Shown: piece after piece, positions 19,054-29,700 of the stretch
Position numbering within the stretch: position 1 is the first letter of the stretch
Layout of the letters: each line of letters begins with the position of its first letter
Program-made: the position numbers and the translations under genes
The notes under the pieces: generated by a model
Told to the model about the DNA's origin: nothing
The model's database searches: none
The model's input: only the letters and a program-made list of their open reading frames with translations
Assembly (NCBI GenBank): GCA_019240475.1
Contig: JAFAYI010000024.1
Location: 434,001-498,000, forward strand
Length of the DNA: 64,000 nt
Direction: 5' to 3'
Source: Acidobacteriaceae bacterium
GTDB taxonomy: Bacteria; Acidobacteriota; Terriglobia; Bryobacterales; Bryobacteraceae

Positions 19054-20240
19054 AGCTCGGGAAGCGGTTCGGCCGCGGGCGATCGCAGACGGCCGAGAGA
19101 TCCGGAGAGCAAGGCCGCGATAAGGCAGCAGGCGACGACCACGCCTAATGCGTAGCGCAGCGTGAACAGTTGCGACAGGAAGCCGATGAGCGGCGGGCCG
19201 ACCAGGAAGCCGATGTAGCCGATGCCTGTGACGGTGGCAATTCCGGCGCCGGGGCTGACGTTTTCAACGCGGCCCCCGGAGCCGAAGACGAGCGGGATGA
19301 TGACGGAGAGGCCCGCGCCGACGGCGCCGAATCCGAGGAGAGAGAGCGACGGCGCGGAGAGCGAAAGCGACCAAAGCAAGCCGCATGCGGCGACCAGGCT
19401 TCCGGCGCGGACTGTGCGAAGAGGACCCAATCGCGCTGTGATGAGATCGCCCATGAAGCGGAACGCAGCCATGGCGGCCGAGAAAACGGAGTAGCCGGCG
19501 GCTGCCGTGCCGGGCCCGGAGCGCAGAACCTGTTTAAAGTAGACCGCGGTCCAATCGGCCATGGCCCCCTCCGACAGAAGGATGCAGAAGCCGATGGCGC
19601 TGAGCGCGAGCAGGACCGCGGGGATTTGCGACAACGGCAAGCGATGGACGGTGGGATGAGCGGCTTCGCGGGCGCGAAGCAGCAAGGGGCGGACCATGAG
19701 GACCAAGAGGAAACAGACCACGGCGGCGATGGCGAAATGCGTCCTGGGAGCGACTGCGCGCGCCGCGGCGAGCGAGCCGATGCCGGCGCCGGCCATTCCG
19801 CCCAAGCTGAACATGCCATGGAAGCGCGACATAGTGGGCTTGCGCATGGCTTTTTCGACTTCGACGCCATGTGCGTTCATCGAGACGTCCATGGTGGCGG
19901 CCGTGGCGCCGTAGACGAAAAGGGCTGCGGCGAGCATAGGCGCGCTGCTAGCAAAGGGCAGAGGCGAAATGACGACAGGGAATAACAGGCTGCTAGAGGC
20001 GCTTACCCTGCGGCTGCCGTAGCGAGTGACGAGCCAGCCGGCGAGCGGGATGGTGACTACGGCGCCTATGGCGGCGCATAAAAACGTGAGTCCCAGGACG
20101 CCGTTGTTCAAGCGGAGAGCCGACTGGACGGCGGGTATTCTGGACAACCACGTGGAGACGACCAGGCCGTGCACCAGAAAGAGCGCCACGGTTGCCCACC
20201 AGGCGCGGGTAATATCGCGGGGCGTGGTGGCCTGCGTCAT
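19044..20240 (-). CDS. MFS transporter, YbjJ-like
   Basis: 398-aa major-facilitator protein with 12 predicted hydrophobic segments, starting 'RAWWATVALFLVHGLVVSTW'. The segment 'TMDVSMNAHGVEVEKAM' followed by 'MSRFHGMFSLGGMAGAGIG' is characteristic of the YbjJ branch. The substrate is unknown. Its start overlaps the end of the glycosyltransferase gene upstream by 4 nt, giving a probable operon DUF3467 - glycosyltransferase - MFS on the minus strand. Confidence 0.87.
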   Translation of the reverse strand: MTQATTPRDITRAWWATVALFLVHGLVVSTWLSRIPAVQSALRLNNGVLGLTFLCAAIGAVVTIPLAGWLVTRYGSRRVSASSSLLFPVVISPLPFASSAPMLAAALFVYGATAATMDVSMNAHGVEVEKAMRKPTMSRFHGMFSLGGMAGAGIGSLAAARAVAPRTHFAIAAVVCFLLVLMVRPLLLRAREAAHPTVHRLPLSQIPAVLLALSAIGFCILLSEGAMADWTAVYFKQVLRSGPGTAAAGYSVFSAAMAAFRFMGDLITARLGPLRTVRAGSLVAACGLLWSLSLSAPSLSLLGFGAVGAGLSVIIPLVFGSGGRVENVSPGAGIATVTGIGYIGFLVGPPLIGFLSQLFTLRYALGVVVACCLIAALLSGSLGRLRSPAAEPLPELHL

Positions 20241-21778
20241 CCGCGCCTTACGTAGATGGTGATGGCCTGGCCGTGAAGCTGCCAGGAGACGACGGGTTCA
20301 AGGCCGAGTTCGGCGCACTGCTCGGGTGAGATGTCGGGCTGCCAATCGTAAAAGCGCGCGAGGAAACGCCGGGCGATTGGAATGGAGATGACGCCGCCGC
20401 GAGGCGCCCAGGTACGGGTGTAGACGATGAGCGCGTCGAAATCGGAGGGAGGCAGGGCGCGAATGGAGGATTGGTGAAAATCGTGGGTTTCGACCACATG
20501 GAGCTTGTGGGTGACGAAGCCGTAATCGGGACGCGCGAGCGACGCTGTATAAGGCCAGGCAGTCGCGATAGCGCGGCGGCGCAGGTGCTCTTCGGCAAAT
20601 TGCGCGGCAGTGGCTTGCAGCTTCACGAAGGCCACCATTGAGTAATTGTTTTCGTAGGGGAACGGATAAGGCGGGTCCCAGAAGAGATTCAGGAACAGGC
20701 CAGCGGTAAGCACCGGCGGGACGGCGAGGCGGCTCCAGCGAGGCAAGTATGTAAGTGCGACGGCGACGGCGGTATAGAAGATGGGAAGGACAGGCAAGAG
20801 ATAACGCTCGAGCTCGGCGCCCCCGAAGACGGACACCAGGATCACGTTGGCGGCGGCGACGGCGACCGCTATGCGCCAGGCAGCGTTCCGAAACACGGCC
20901 GCGCGGCGGACCGCCGCAACCATCACCAGTGTTCCGATCCAGCGGAATTCGGCGAAGAATAGGTAATAGAGACGGCGCGCGAAGGATAGCGCCATACGCA
21001 CGGGATTCAACGAATACGCGACGTTGTAATGAGCGAAGCCGGGATCGCCGAGCCAATAGCCGGTGCCTCGATGCAGCACGAGAAGCCAGGCGCCGAGAGC
21101 GGCGGCGGGCGCGATGAAATAGGCGGCGCGCGCCCAGTCTTTGCGCAACGCAAGAGCCAGGAAGAAAATCAGCGGCGCAACCACACCAGTCTCTTTCACC
21201 AAGACCAGGACGACGCTCGCCGCGGCGGCCGCGGCATAGCGTTTCTCCAGGAAGAGCAGCAGCGCGAGAAGCGTGAAGACCATGGCGGGCATGTCGAGTT
21301 GGGCCATCATGCTTTGCGTAAAGAAAAGCGGAGAGACGAGCAGAAAGATGGGCGGCAGGAACGCGGGCGTGCCTTCGGTTTCACGGCTCAAATGAATGGC
21401 GAGCAGAAAGGTGAGGAGCAAGCCGAGACTCGCAAGCAAGAGCATGGCGACGCGGGTGAGCGGGATGGAAAAACCGAAGAGCTTGTACCACAGGACCAGG
21501 TAGGCTTCGACGCCGGGCGGGTGCACGTTGGGAATGGTGGAATGCGCGATCCAAGCGCCGGCGCGCAGGAGATCCAAGGCAGTGGGGATAAATTGTCCCA
21601 GCTCATCCCAAAAAAAGGGCAAACGGAGGAGCGGCAGGTGCATGCCGATGGAGAGCGCGGCGAATGCGGCAAAGAAGATGGCCAGGTAAAACGCGCGGAG
21701 AGTTCTTTTTCGAGGAGGAGCGGCCGCCAGGGCGAAGGGCGGCAGTTTGGGCATGGGAGGTCGGTGCGGCCTCGGCAT
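20237..21778 (-). CDS. GT-C fold glycosyltransferase, family 39-like (dolichyl-P-mannose mannosyltransferase type)
   Basis: 513-aa polytopic membrane protein. The N-terminal hydrophobic segment is followed by the loop 'LLRLPFFWDELGQFIPTALD', with the Asp-Glu pair typical of GT39/PMT and ArnT-like enzymes, then 'IPNVHPPGVEAYLVLWYKLF', another family trait. About ten more TM segments follow, then a periplasmic C-terminal domain (about 380-513). It probably transfers a sugar from a polyprenyl carrier to a lipid or protein. An internal ATG nine codons in is an alternative start. The DUF3467 gene ends 5 nt before it. Confidence 0.82.
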   Translation of the reverse strand: MPRPHRPPMPKLPPFALAAAPPRKRTLRAFYLAIFFAAFAALSIGMHLPLLRLPFFWDELGQFIPTALDLLRAGAWIAHSTIPNVHPPGVEAYLVLWYKLFGFSIPLTRVAMLLLASLGLLLTFLLAIHLSRETEGTPAFLPPIFLLVSPLFFTQSMMAQLDMPAMVFTLLALLLFLEKRYAAAAAASVVLVLVKETGVVAPLIFFLALALRKDWARAAYFIAPAAALGAWLLVLHRGTGYWLGDPGFAHYNVAYSLNPVRMALSFARRLYYLFFAEFRWIGTLVMVAAVRRAAVFRNAAWRIAVAVAAANVILVSVFGGAELERYLLPVLPIFYTAVAVALTYLPRWSRLAVPPVLTAGLFLNLFWDPPYPFPYENNYSMVAFVKLQATAAQFAEEHLRRRAIATAWPYTASLARPDYGFVTHKLHVVETHDFHQSSIRALPPSDFDALIVYTRTWAPRGGVISIPIARRFLARFYDWQPDISPEQCAELGLEPVVSWQLHGQAITIYVRRG

Positions 21779-21783
21779 GCGGC

Positions 21784-22080
21784 TTATTGGATGATCTCGC
21801 CCGGGGACTGCGCCTCCAGGTGGATCTCGCCGAAAGCCGCTTCGTATTGTTTGAGGTTCTGTTGCAGGAGGTTCGATAGTGCTTTGGCTTGCGGCGGGCT
21901 GAGGTACACGCCCTGGAAGTTCTGGATGGTGACCGCGTCGGGTGCGGTTTGATTGACAGTGCCGAAGAGCAGGAAAAAGTCCCAGAGACTGACACGCATT
22001 TGTACGCTATTGGCGTAGCGCTCCCGGTAATCCTGGGTGTTGGCGAGTTGAAGTTTCGTTTGGCCCTGCGGCGGCGTCAT
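21784..22080 (-). CDS. DUF3467 domain-containing protein
   Basis: 98-aa protein matching DUF3467: 'YANSVQMRVSLWDFFLLFGT' then 'IQNFQGVYLSPPQAKALSNL' and 'LLQQNLKQYEAAFGEIHLE'. The pattern S-P-x-x-A-K-A-L near the C-terminus is the family mark. The function is not known. It appears to be the first gene of the minus-strand operon with the glycosyltransferase and MFS genes. A tRNA-Asp lies 59 nt upstream. Confidence 0.85.
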   Translation of the reverse strand: MTPPQGQTKLQLANTQDYRERYANSVQMRVSLWDFFLLFGTVNQTAPDAVTIQNFQGVYLSPPQAKALSNLLQQNLKQYEAAFGEIHLEAQSPGEIIQ

Positions 22081-22090
22081 GCTTCCAGTA

Positions 22091-22130
22091 TGTATGAGGG
22101 CAGGATTCGAACTCGCGCGGGATTTGACTC
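22091..22130 (-). other. tRNA 3'-half-like fragment
   Basis: Read on the minus strand, the stretch contains a T-loop-like GAGTTCGAATC preceded by CCCGCGC and followed by CTGCCC. The T-stem pairs only partly and no 5' half is found; the tRNA-Asp gene occupies that space. It looks like the decayed end of a second tRNA gene. Confidence 0.3.
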
Positions 22131-22139
22131 TAAAGAATT

Positions 22140-22216
<77 letters not shown>

Positions 22217-22262
22217 TTATTGCAAGCAGGCAAACGTCGGACATTCGCAGGATAACACAGGG

Positions 22263-22342
22263 GGGGCGCGCGCCCCGGCCGAAATGATTCCGACTCCTTA
22301 TGACTTCTTTAGGGGAGGCCGGGTACATTCGGAATCATAAGG
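22263..22342 (+). promoter_or_regulatory. Structured leader region of the kdp operon
   Basis: The 156-nt gap before the kdp genes holds a 14-nt GC palindrome, GGGGCGCGCGCCCC (22263-22276), and a perfect 10-bp inverted repeat, ATGATTCCGA (22284-22293) and TCGGAATCAT (22329-22338). A second pair, CCTTATGA (22296-22303) and TCATAAGG (22335-22342), shares bases 22335-22338 with the first, so only one can form at a time. This is the shape of an RNA switch or attenuator; it matches no riboswitch class I know. Confidence 0.4.
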
Positions 22343-22372
22343 AATGCGGCCCCATGCGGGTGCGAAAGGCTT

Positions 22373-22456
22373 ATGTCGGATCTGCTTTACATCGCCCTTG
22401 CACTGCTGTTTTTTGTCGTGTGCTGGTTTTTTACCAAGGCATGCGACCGGCTGTGA
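22373..22456 (+). CDS. 27-aa single-span membrane peptide upstream of kdpF
   Basis: Short ORF ATG-TGA encoding one hydrophobic helix, 'DLLYIALALLFFVVCWFF', with a short polar tail 'TKACDRL'. It lies 21 nt before kdpF in the same orientation, preceded by 'GAAAGG' as a ribosome site. Small one-helix proteins in this position occur ahead of kdp in other genomes, as far as I recall, so I judge it real. It may stabilise the complex as KdpF does; that is inference. Confidence 0.6.
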   Translation: MSDLLYIALALLFFVVCWFFTKACDRL

Positions 22457-22477
22457 GGCCTCGGAACGGAGTCTTAA

Positions 22478-22561
22478 ATGGATTACATCATCGGTGGGAT
22501 CGCCTCGGTTTTGCTTTTCGCCTATCTCGTTTACGCGCTTTTGCGTCCTGAGAAATTTTGA
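22478..22561 (+). CDS. kdpF: K+-transporting ATPase subunit KdpF
   Basis: 27-aa one-helix protein, 'MDYIIGGIASVLLFAYLVYA' ending 'LLRPEKF', which fits the KdpF pattern (hydrophobic helix, then L-x-R-P-E-x-F). KdpF stabilises the KdpABC complex in the inner membrane. It starts at the ATG 21 nt after the previous small ORF and ends 15 nt before kdpA. Confidence 0.9.
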   Translation: MDYIIGGIASVLLFAYLVYALLRPEKF

Positions 22562-22576
22562 TTTGCGGAGTCGACC

Positions 22577-24403
22577 ATGACGCAAAACGGCTGGCTTCAA
22601 ATAGCGGTTTTCTTTCTGATCGTATTGGCGCTCACCAAGCCCATGGGCTCGTTTATGGCGCGGCTGTTCGAGGGCGGACGCACGTTCTTGCATCCGGTGC
22701 TGCGGCGGCTCGAGACATTGACTTACAAAGTAGTAGGCGTCAACGAGAGCACCGAACAGCGCTGGACACAGTACGCGGCTTCGCTGCTTGCATTCAGTAT
22801 TTTCAGTTTTCTTTTCGTGTATGCGCTGCAGCGATTGCAAGGCGTTCTGCCGCTCAATCCACAGGGTTTAAACAGCGGCAACGTCTCGCCGGATCTGGCG
22901 TTCAACACCGCCATTAGCTTCGTGACGAACACAAACTGGCAGTCGTACTCAGGCGAATCGACGTTGAGTTACCTGACACAGATGGCGGCCCTGACGGTCC
23001 AAAATTTCATGTCGGGGGCGGCGGGTATCGCGGTCGCGATAGCGGTATCGCGAGGTTTTGCGCGGCAGAAAGTGAATGGGCTGGGTAATTTCTGGGTGGA
23101 TCTGACGCGGGCGACCATTTATATACTGCTGCCGCTGTCGATTCTTGCGGCGCTGTTTCTGTCCGCGCAAGGCGTCATTCAAAATTTCCATCCGTATACG
23201 GTCGTCAAGACCGTGGAAGGCGCCAAACAGGTGATCGCGCAAGGGCCGGTGGCCTCGCAGGAGGCGATCAAAATGCTCGGGACGAATGGCGGCGGATTCT
23301 TCGGAGCAAATTCTGCGCACCCGTTCGAGAATCCAACGCCTTTGGCCAACCTCTTGCAGATGGTCTTGATCTTTATTATTCCTGCCGGCCTGACGTATAC
23401 GTTCGGGCTGATGGTGGGAGACCGGCGCCAGGGATGGACTTTGTTTGGGGCATGCGCGGTGATGTTTCTGGCCGGAGTACTGGTTTGCTATTGGGCCGAA
23501 CAGAAGGGGAATCCAACGCTCGATAGATTGGGAATTGCTTCACGCGCGAGCGCGACGCAAGCAGGCGGAAATATGGAGGGCAAGGAGACGCGCTTCGGCA
23601 TAGCGGCTTCGGCGCTGTTCGCGACAGTGACGACCGATGCAAGCTGCGGAGCCGTGAACGGAGCGCACGATAGCCTCACACCGCTCGGCGGCCTGGTTCC
23701 GCTGTTCAACATTCAAACCGGCGAGGTAATCTTCGGCGGCGTGGGCGCGGGGCTTTACGGCATTCTGCTGTATGCGGTCGTGGCGGTGTTCATCGCCGGC
23801 CTGATGGTGGGGCGCACGCCGGAGTACGTCGGGAAAAAGATCGAGCAGAAGGAAGTGAAGATGGCGATGCTCGCATTGGTCGCCACCGCGTTCAGCATTC
23901 TGCTGCTGGCGGGTTTGTCTTCCGTGGCGCACTTCGATGGCCCGACGAAGGACGCGAAAGGCCAGCCGGTGGCCCATAGCTACTGGAATCCACCGGGCGC
24001 CGCGACGGCGAACCTGAACAATGCAGGCCCGCACGGGTTTTCCGAGATTCTCTATGCATACACCAGCGCGACGGGCAATAACGGGAGCGCCTTCGGCGGC
24101 ATCAACACGAACACGCCGTGGTACAACCTGACGCTCGGCGTGGCGATGCTGGCGGGGCGATTCCTCTTCTTGATCCCTCTGCTGGCCGCGGCCGGGAGCC
24201 TGGCGATGAAGAAAAAGGTTCCATCGACAAGCGGCACCTTGCCTACGCATGGCCCGCTATTCGCGACCTTGTTAATAGGCACGGTAATCCTGGTGGGAGC
24301 GCTCACGTTTTTCCCCGCGCTGGCGCTGGGACCGATTGTGGAGCACTACTTGATGGCAGGCGGCAAGCTCTTCGCATTCGCGCCGCTGCCGCTGGGGAGC
24401 TGA
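22577..24403 (+). CDS. kdpA: K+-transporting ATPase subunit KdpA
   Basis: 608-aa KdpA, the channel-like subunit that binds and translocates K+ in the inner membrane. Selectivity-filter segments are present: '[14 protein letters not shown]', '[20 protein letters not shown]', '[10 protein letters not shown]' and '[13 protein letters not shown]'. The length is slightly above the E. coli protein (557 aa). It ends 3 nt before kdpB. The operon is F-A-B-C in the standard order. Confidence 0.96.
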   Translation: MTQNGWLQIAVFFLIVLALTKPMGSFMARLFEGGRTFLHPVLRRLETLTYKVVGVNESTEQRWTQYAASLLAFSIFSFLFVYALQRLQGVLPLNPQGLNSGNVSPDLAFNTAISFVTNTNWQSYSGESTLSYLTQMAALTVQNFMSGAAGIAVAIAVSRGFARQKVNGLGNFWVDLTRATIYILLPLSILAALFLSAQGVIQNFHPYTVVKTVEGAKQVIAQGPVASQEAIKMLGTNGGGFFGANSAHPFENPTPLANLLQMVLIFIIPAGLTYTFGLMVGDRRQGWTLFGACAVMFLAGVLVCYWAEQKGNPTLDRLGIASRASATQAGGNMEGKETRFGIAASALFATVTTDASCGAVNGAHDSLTPLGGLVPLFNIQTGEVIFGGVGAGLYGILLYAVVAVFIAGLMVGRTPEYVGKKIEQKEVKMAMLALVATAFSILLLAGLSSVAHFDGPTKDAKGQPVAHSYWNPPGAATANLNNAGPHGFSEILYAYTSATGNNGSAFGGINTNTPWYNLTLGVAMLAGRFLFLIPLLAAAGSLAMKKKVPSTSGTLPTHGPLFATLLIGTVILVGALTFFPALALGPIVEHYLMAGGKLFAFAPLPLGS

Positions 24404-24406
24404 GCG

Positions 24407-26530
<2,124 letters not shown>

Positions 26531-26541
26531 AAGGAATCGGT

Positions 26542-27126
26542 ATGCTCCCACAACTGGCCCCCGCGCTTCGAATGACAGTGTTTATGACGGTGCTCACGGG
26601 ACTTGTTTATCCCGGCCTGGTTACGGGCGCCTGTCAATTGCTGTTCCGGCGCCAGGCGAATGGAAGCTTGATCGCTCGAAACGGCGAGGTAATTGGTTCG
26701 GCTCTTATCGGGCAGAATTTCACCAAGCCCGATTACTTCCATCCACGGCCTTCCGCCGCAGGCAACGACGGCTACGACGCGACGGCTTCGCAGGGCTCGA
26801 ACCTGGGGCCAACCAACCAGAAGCTTTACGATCGGATGAAGGCCGCGGCCGAACAATTTCGAAAAGAGAACCCTTCCTTCCAGGGGCCGATTCCGGCGGA
26901 TGCGCTGACAGCTTCCGGCAGCGGCCTCGATCCAGAGATCAGCGTCGCAAATGCCGATGCGCAAGCGGCACGAGTGGCGCAGGCGCGCCATACATCGCTA
27001 GAGGATGTTGAGAGGCTGATTGCAGGCGCGACTAGGGGGCGGGACCTCGGGTTTCTGGGCGAGCCGCGCGTGAACGTGTTGGAGTTGAATCTCGCGCTAG
27101 ACCGCGAACTGAACGCTAGGAAGTAA
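26542..27126 (+). CDS. kdpC: K+-transporting ATPase subunit KdpC
   Basis: 194-aa KdpC, one N-terminal TM helix ('[20 protein letters not shown]') plus a periplasmic domain that helps the complex gain K+ affinity. Family motifs include '[20 protein letters not shown]' and '[20 protein letters not shown]', the latter nearly invariant. It follows kdpB by 11 nt with an 'AAAGGAA' ribosome site. The porin gene begins 50 nt downstream. Confidence 0.96.
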   Translation: MLPQLAPALRMTVFMTVLTGLVYPGLVTGACQLLFRRQANGSLIARNGEVIGSALIGQNFTKPDYFHPRPSAAGNDGYDATASQGSNLGPTNQKLYDRMKAAAEQFRKENPSFQGPIPADALTASGSGLDPEISVANADAQAARVAQARHTSLEDVERLIAGATRGRDLGFLGEPRVNVLELNLALDRELNARK

Positions 27127-27176
27127 TCGAATACAGACACGCTCCGTCCATTAGCCGAGCACGAAGGAGCACTTTC

Positions 27177-28568
27177 ATGATGAGGATTTGGGCGGCCGGG
27201 ATTGGTTTGCTTTTGGCCAGCGTCGGAGCGCCGGCTCAGGAGACGCAAAGCGATTCGACCGAGCTGCGGCAGGAGGTTGTAGAACTACGAGCACTGGTGG
27301 AGAAGCTTCAGGCGCGCGTAGATCAACTGGAGAAGCAGGCGCCAGCCGCGACGAAATCGCCGGAGGCGGAGAACGCCGCGCCGCAACAGCAGCCTGAAGC
27401 GGCAAGTTCAGCAGCAGCGACGCCCGCTCCAGGAACGGGGATGGCCGGCTTCCTGCATGACACGACCATCAATTTCTCGATCGACGGCTACTACGGCTAT
27501 AACTTTAACGACCCGATCGGCCGCGTAAATCTGCTGCGCGCTTACGATGTCAGCAGCAACGCCTTCAGCCTAAACCAGGCGGCGCTGGTGCTGGAGAACG
27601 CAGCCGATCCGGATAACGGCAAGCGGTTCGGCTTACGGCTCGATTTGCAATACGGGCAAGCGACCGAGTCACTCCAAGGCAATCCGGCGAACGAGCCGCG
27701 CCCGGAGATCTATAGGAACATCTTTCAGGCATACGGAACGTACGTGTTTCCGATAGGCAAGGGACTTACCGTGGATGTAGGCAAGTTTGCGAGCTCACTG
27801 GGAGTAGAGGGCAATTACACGCAAGACCAGATCAACTATTCGCGATCTTACTGGTTCAGTTTCTTGCCGTTCTATCACATGGGTGTTCGAACCAAGTATC
27901 AATTCAACGATAAGTTGGCTTTCAACTACTGGATTGTTAATGGCACGCAGCAGACAGAGCCTTTTAACGGCTTCAAGGATCAGTTCTTTGGCTTCACAGT
28001 TACTCCCAATAGCAAAGTAACCTGGAACGCGAACTATTATCTGGGGCAGGAACATGCCGATGTCATGTTTTTCCCAAATGGCGGCGCTCCAGCCAATTCG
28101 CCCACCGAACAAGGCGTGCCGTTCGAGCCCATCTTAACCCCCCCGGCAGGCAAGTTACATATCTTCGATACTTATGTGTCGTGGCAAACGACGCCGAAAC
28201 TGACGTTAGCACTGGAAGCCGACGATGAGATTGAGCGCCTGTTCACTTACTCGTCTCCGAGGCACACGGATGGAGGAGCTGCGTACGCAAGGTATCAATT
28301 GACACCTAAGGCGGCAATCGCCGGCCGGGTGGAGTACCTATCGGATCGAGGCGGATTGTTCAGCGGAGTTACTCAGGCGTTGAAGGAGACCACTCTGACG
28401 ACAGAATACAAGTTCACGCAGGGATTCCTGGCGCGCGGAGAGTGGCGCCGTGATTTCTCGAATCAGCCCTATTTCTTTACGGACGTTCTCGGGGTGCTGA
28501 AAAAGGAGCAGAATACGGCGACGCTCGGCCTGGTTTGGTGGGTCGGCGGGAAGCAAGGCGCCTGGTGA
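27177..28568 (+). CDS. Outer-membrane beta-barrel porin, BBP2/OmpL-like
   Basis: 463-aa protein with a signal peptide ending near 'GAPAQ', a predicted coiled-coil ('LRQEVVELRALVEKLQARVD') and then an Ala/Pro-rich linker to about residue 90. The rest is a beta-barrel with alternating aromatic residues, e.g. 'FSIDGYYGYNFNDPIGRVN' and 'ALVLENAADPDNGKRFGLRL', matching the BBP2 porin group; it ends in an aromatic C-terminal residue ('KQGAW'). Its place between kdpC and kdpD suggests it opens the outer membrane for K+ or its counter-ions, but this is inference. It is the only non-Kdp gene in the operon. Confidence 0.82.
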   Translation: MMRIWAAGIGLLLASVGAPAQETQSDSTELRQEVVELRALVEKLQARVDQLEKQAPAATKSPEAENAAPQQQPEAASSAAATPAPGTGMAGFLHDTTINFSIDGYYGYNFNDPIGRVNLLRAYDVSSNAFSLNQAALVLENAADPDNGKRFGLRLDLQYGQATESLQGNPANEPRPEIYRNIFQAYGTYVFPIGKGLTVDVGKFASSLGVEGNYTQDQINYSRSYWFSFLPFYHMGVRTKYQFNDKLAFNYWIVNGTQQTEPFNGFKDQFFGFTVTPNSKVTWNANYYLGQEHADVMFFPNGGAPANSPTEQGVPFEPILTPPAGKLHIFDTYVSWQTTPKLTLALEADDEIERLFTYSSPRHTDGGAAYARYQLTPKAAIAGRVEYLSDRGGLFSGVTQALKETTLTTEYKFTQGFLARGEWRRDFSNQPYFFTDVLGVLKKEQNTATLGLVWWVGGKQGAW

Positions 28569-28602
28569 ACGTAAGGGTTCTTTTTGGTTACATAATGAGA
28601 GT

Positions 28603-29700
28603 GTGCCGAGTGTAACCGAACGAAGGCCAACGCCGGAGCAACTGCTGCAACAGCTCGAATCGGAAGAGGAGCATCAGGCGCGAGGGCGTCTGAAGGTCTT
28701 CCTGGGCTATGCGTCGGGCGTGGGCAAGAGCTTTCGAATGTTGGACGAGGGCCGCCGGCGATACGAGCGCGGCCAGGATGTGGTGGTAGGAGCGATTCAG
28801 CCCAAGCTACCCGCCGACGTCGTGCATGCCGTCTCCACGCTCGAAGTGATACCGCTCAAGGAAGTGAACGGGACGTTCGTGATGGACATTCCCGTCATTT
28901 TGCAGCGCCATCCGAAGGTGTGCCTGGTAGATGGGTTGGCCTACGATAATCCTTCCGGGTCGGTGCACGAGAAGCGTTGGCAGGATGTGGCGCAACTGCT
29001 CGATGCGGGCATCGCGGTGATTACATCGCTGAACCTGCAGCACATTGAAGAGAAGCGCGAGCAGGTGGAAGCGATCACGCACAAGCACGTGACCCAGACG
29101 GTGCCGCTGAGTTTTTTGCAGACGGCGGATGAGATTGTGGTGGTGGACGCGCCGCCGGAGACCCGGATGACGGTTTCCGAGGATGGCAACAACTCGACGA
29201 AGCTGAGTCAACTGCAGCTATCGGAATTGCGCGAAATCGCTCTTCTGCTGGCGGCCGATGTGGTGGATAAGCAGCTTGAAAGTTACCTGGAGCGGAATGG
29301 AATCGAGCAACTCTGGGGGACGCAGGAACGGATCCTGGTGTGTCTCACTCCAACGGCGGATGCGCCGCGAATGCTGGAAAGCGGAGTACGCAACCGAGAC
29401 CGCTTTCACGGGGAGCTGATTGCAGCGCATCTGAACCGGCCGGACTGGTCGCCCGAGCAGCGTAACAAGGTAATGGAAGGCGTCGAGTTGGCGAAGAAGG
29501 AGGGCGCCGAGGTGGTGGTGCTGGATGGCGAAGACGCGGTCAGCACGGTGCTGCGCTTCGCGCGGCAGCGGGGAATCACGCAGATCTATGTCGGCCAGAA
29601 AGGCCGCGAGAAGTGGTGGGAGCGCTGCTTTGGAAGCGACCTGGATCGACTGATTCGGCAGGCAGAGGGCATAGACGTTCGGGTGTTTCCTCACACCTGA
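28603..29700 (+). CDS. KdpD-like sensor lacking the histidine kinase (KdpD N-terminal + USP domains)
   Basis: 365-aa protein with GTG start. Residues about 25-235 form the KdpD N-terminal domain: Walker A-like 'GYASGVGKS' (35-43), 'VGAIQPKLPADVV', 'KVCLVDGLAYDNPSGSVHEK' and 'RWQDVAQLLDAGIAVITSLN'. Residues about 235-365 resemble a universal-stress-protein domain. There is no TM array, HisKA or ATPase kinase part, whereas a complete KdpD is about 900 aa. No kdpE is adjacent. Truncated KdpDs are known in some bacteria and archaea. It probably senses a ligand (c-di-AMP binds the USP domain in some KdpDs) and acts on a separate partner. Confidence 0.85.
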   Translation: MPSVTERRPTPEQLLQQLESEEEHQARGRLKVFLGYASGVGKSFRMLDEGRRRYERGQDVVVGAIQPKLPADVVHAVSTLEVIPLKEVNGTFVMDIPVILQRHPKVCLVDGLAYDNPSGSVHEKRWQDVAQLLDAGIAVITSLNLQHIEEKREQVEAITHKHVTQTVPLSFLQTADEIVVVDAPPETRMTVSEDGNNSTKLSQLQLSELREIALLLAADVVDKQLESYLERNGIEQLWGTQERILVCLTPTADAPRMLESGVRNRDRFHGELIAAHLNRPDWSPEQRNKVMEGVELAKKEGAEVVVLDGEDAVSTVLRFARQRGITQIYVGQKGREKWWERCFGSDLDRLIRQAEGIDVRVFPHT

